From an uncultured Prevotellaceae bacterium (GTDB lineage Bacteria; Bacteroidota; Bacteroidia; Bacteroidales; Bacteroidaceae), in assembly GCA_937877605.1 (NCBI GenBank), contig CALFJA010000070.1, positions 1 to 44,689 on the forward strand: a DNA stretch of 44,689 nucleotides. The letters are read 5' to 3'. Shown here piece by piece: positions 43,291-44,689 of this stretch; the stretch's first letter is position 1, and every line of letters starts with the position of its first letter. Both the position numbers and the translations under genes were made by a program. The notes under the pieces were generated by a model. It was not told where the DNA came from, did not search any database, and worked only from the letters and a program-made list of their open reading frames with translations.

Positions 43291-44592
43291 TTATCCGCCG
43301 TAGTAGTAGGCTCCCAGCTGGTTGATGCAGAGGGGTCCCCGACTTTGGGTGAAGTTCACGCGCAGGTAGCGGGCGTTTACGGTGGAGAAGCGCAGCAGGC
43401 GCTTGAATCCTACTGTCGTGGTGCTTTCACCCGGGTTGATGGTGGTCCATGTCGTGCCGTTGTTGCTGTACTGTATGTTGAACTGCTTGATGCGTTGTCC
43501 AAGGGGGATGTACTCCTGCAGGAGGAAGCGGTTGACCTGCTTCTGCGCTCCCAGGTCGAAAGTGATGGTGCCGGAGGTGGTACCATCGGCCGTGGCCCAG
43601 TACTTGTCGTAGTCGGTGCTGACCACATTGGCTGCCGCATAGTCGGCACTTCTGACATTGCTGGCCGTGATGGATGCCGTGGCCAGCAGGTTGGTCTGGA
43701 AGGTCTGCTGTATAATCTGGTAGTAGCCTTTCAGTGCATTGGCATCGGCATCGCTGATGTAGCCCGATGTGTTGACGGGTACATTGAGCAGGAAGGTAGA
43801 GTTGCGGCCTGCGCTCTTGTAGTAGAGGTCGACCAGTTCTTCGGATGAGAGCACCTTGTAATCGTTCGTCGTGCTCCAGAACCAGTCGGGGCGGCGTATC
43901 GACACATCGGTTTCGGCGAAGATGAAGTTGGTTCCGTCGGCATCGCCTTGGGAGAGGACGGTCTCGTAGTTCTCCACTCCGGCCGGTATGGCATGGGCGT
44001 CTGTGAGGAAAGCCCAGTTGGTTTCGCCGGCCACTCCGTCCTCGTTGCCCACCCAGCGGTTGCCGGGTCCTCCGTCGCTGTGGATGATTATCTGCGGCTG
44101 CATCTCGTTGATGTAGGAGAAGAGGGTCTCGAAGTCGTAGTAGCGTGTCCGGTCGATGGTGCGTGTGGTATTGGCACCGCCATAGTAACCGTCTCCGCCG
44201 TTGGCTCCGTCGAACCATATCTCGAAGAGGTCGGGGTAGGAGAGGAGTATCTCTTTCAGCTGGTTCTTGTAGTAGTCGACATATCCTGCCTTGCCGTAGC
44301 TGGCTTTATGCCGGTCCCAGGGCGAGAGATAGATGCCCAGTTTCAGCCCGCCCAGTTTCTTGATGGCGGCCTCGAGTTCGCCCACGGCATCGCCCTTGCC
44401 GTCCTTGTAGGGGGAATACTTGATGCTATAGTCGGTGAATTTCGAAGGCCACAGGCAGAATCCGTCGTGGTGCTTGGCAGTAAGGATGACGCCTTTCATG
44501 CCGCCTTCCTTCAGCACTTTGACCCACTGCTCGCAGGCGAGGGTGTCGGGATTGAAGATGCTCACATCCGCATCGCCGTAGCCCCATTCCAT
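43291..44592 (-). CDS. GH29 alpha-L-fucosidase with C-terminal discoidin-like domain (5' end disrupted)
   Basis: GH29 enzymes release alpha-linked L-fucose from glycans with retention. The catalytic barrel is evident: GVILTAKHHDGFCLWPS (substrate-binding His pair at 41-42) and DLFEIWFDGANG with the nucleophile D128 (numbered from ATG 44592). HSDGGPGNRWVGNE and GRNSTFLLNVP are further family landmarks. From about residue 300 an F5/8 type C-like domain follows (RIKQFNIQYSNNGTTW, NARYLRVNF, ending CINQLGAYYYGG). ATG 44592 is certainly not the native start: the family motif YAFIHFGPNTF is encoded immediately upstream in the same frame, but the frame hits a stop at 44653-44655 (see next entry). 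No type IX tail. Confidence 0.85.
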   Translation of the reverse strand: MEWGYGDADVSIFNPDTLACEQWVKVLKEGGMKGVILTAKHHDGFCLWPSKFTDYSIKYSPYKDGKGDAVGELEAAIKKLGGLKLGIYLSPWDRHKASYGKAGYVDYYKNQLKEILLSYPDLFEIWFDGANGGDGYYGGANTTRTIDRTRYYDFETLFSYINEMQPQIIIHSDGGPGNRWVGNEDGVAGETNWAFLTDAHAIPAGVENYETVLSQGDADGTNFIFAETDVSIRRPDWFWSTTNDYKVLSSEELVDLYYKSAGRNSTFLLNVPVNTSGYISDADANALKGYYQIIQQTFQTNLLATASITASNVRSADYAAANVVSTDYDKYWATADGTTSGTITFDLGAQKQVNRFLLQEYIPLGQRIKQFNIQYSNNGTTWTTINPGESTTTVGFKRLLRFSTVNARYLRVNFTQSRGPLCINQLGAYYYGG

Positions 44593-44689
44593 ATTGTTGA
44601 ATGTGTTGGGGCCGAAATGAATGAATGCGTAGGTCTCCTGACTTCGGCGGTTTTAACATTTCCGAGGGGGTGCCCCACTTGAAACCCCG
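44593..44689 (-). pseudogene. 5' part of the GH29 fucosidase, out of frame by one base
   Basis: In the frame of the downstream gene this stretch encodes RRSQETYAFIHFGPNTFNN, a diagnostic GH29 N-terminal region, but TAA occurs at 44655-44653. Removing one A from the AAAA run at 44651-44654 joins it to GFKWGTPSEML in the neighbouring frame, which stays open to the window edge. So the gene has a one-base frameshift, or the sequence has a homopolymer error. The signal peptide would lie outside the window. Confidence 0.6.

Overview
The window looks like a chromosomal segment of a Bacteroidota member, most likely order Bacteroidales and Prevotellaceae-like. Three things suggest this. Most genes are preceded by the Bacteroidota promoter signature (TTTG, about 20 bp, TAnnTTTG) instead of sigma70 boxes. 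Large secreted multidomain proteins end in tails resembling type IX secretion signals. The order mnmG-apt-uvrC-dtd-mazG-deoC also fits that group. Species cannot be fixed from the sequence. Two parS-like ParB sites around apt, next to mnmG (gidA), suggest the replication-origin half of the chromosome.

Layout. 1-9123 (minus): a secreted M6-type metalloprotease, a 61-codon peptide ORF, a strong hairpin, and a secreted endonuclease I running off the left edge. Protease and nuclease share chitobiase-type repeats, an unnamed ~150-residue module (six copies in all) and the same C-terminal region. 9561-13507 (minus): a fumarate reductase/succinate dehydrogenase operon (sdhC-sdhA-sdhB) interrupted between sdhA and sdhB by a four-helix-bundle (S23) gene bounded by 26-bp inverted repeats. 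13842-14942: a P-loop/CYTH fusion protein. 15484-20001: a second, divergent M6 protease. 20194-26485: core genes mnmG, apt, uvrC, dtd and an in-frame mazG-deoC fusion. 26599-35275: polyprenyl diphosphate synthase, polA, ychF, lgt and mutS. 35402-39077: a secreted histidine acid phosphatase and a DUF4838/discoidin glycosidase-like protein, divergently transcribed. 39231-39820: two coupled small membrane proteins. 40076-44689 (minus): a GH29 alpha-L-fucosidase with an apparent frameshift near the right edge, a small secreted protein, and a CotH-kinase protein whose C-terminal half is homologous to that small protein.

Two themes stand out. One is a secreted degradative repertoire (proteases, nuclease, phosphatase, fucosidase, DUF4838 protein), several members carrying a TGI-linker plus LDGR(K/Q)V-type tail, consistent with scavenging in a polymer-rich, probably host-associated niche. 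The other is anaerobic menaquinone-linked fumarate respiration (sdhCAB plus a polyprenyl synthase).

The most unusual non-coding signals are four copies of an intergenic palindromic element of about 95-135 bp (9348, 15110, 30445, 39110), the inverted-repeat-bounded S23 cassette, and the parS pair. No rRNA, tRNA, CRISPR array, transposase or prophage gene was seen.
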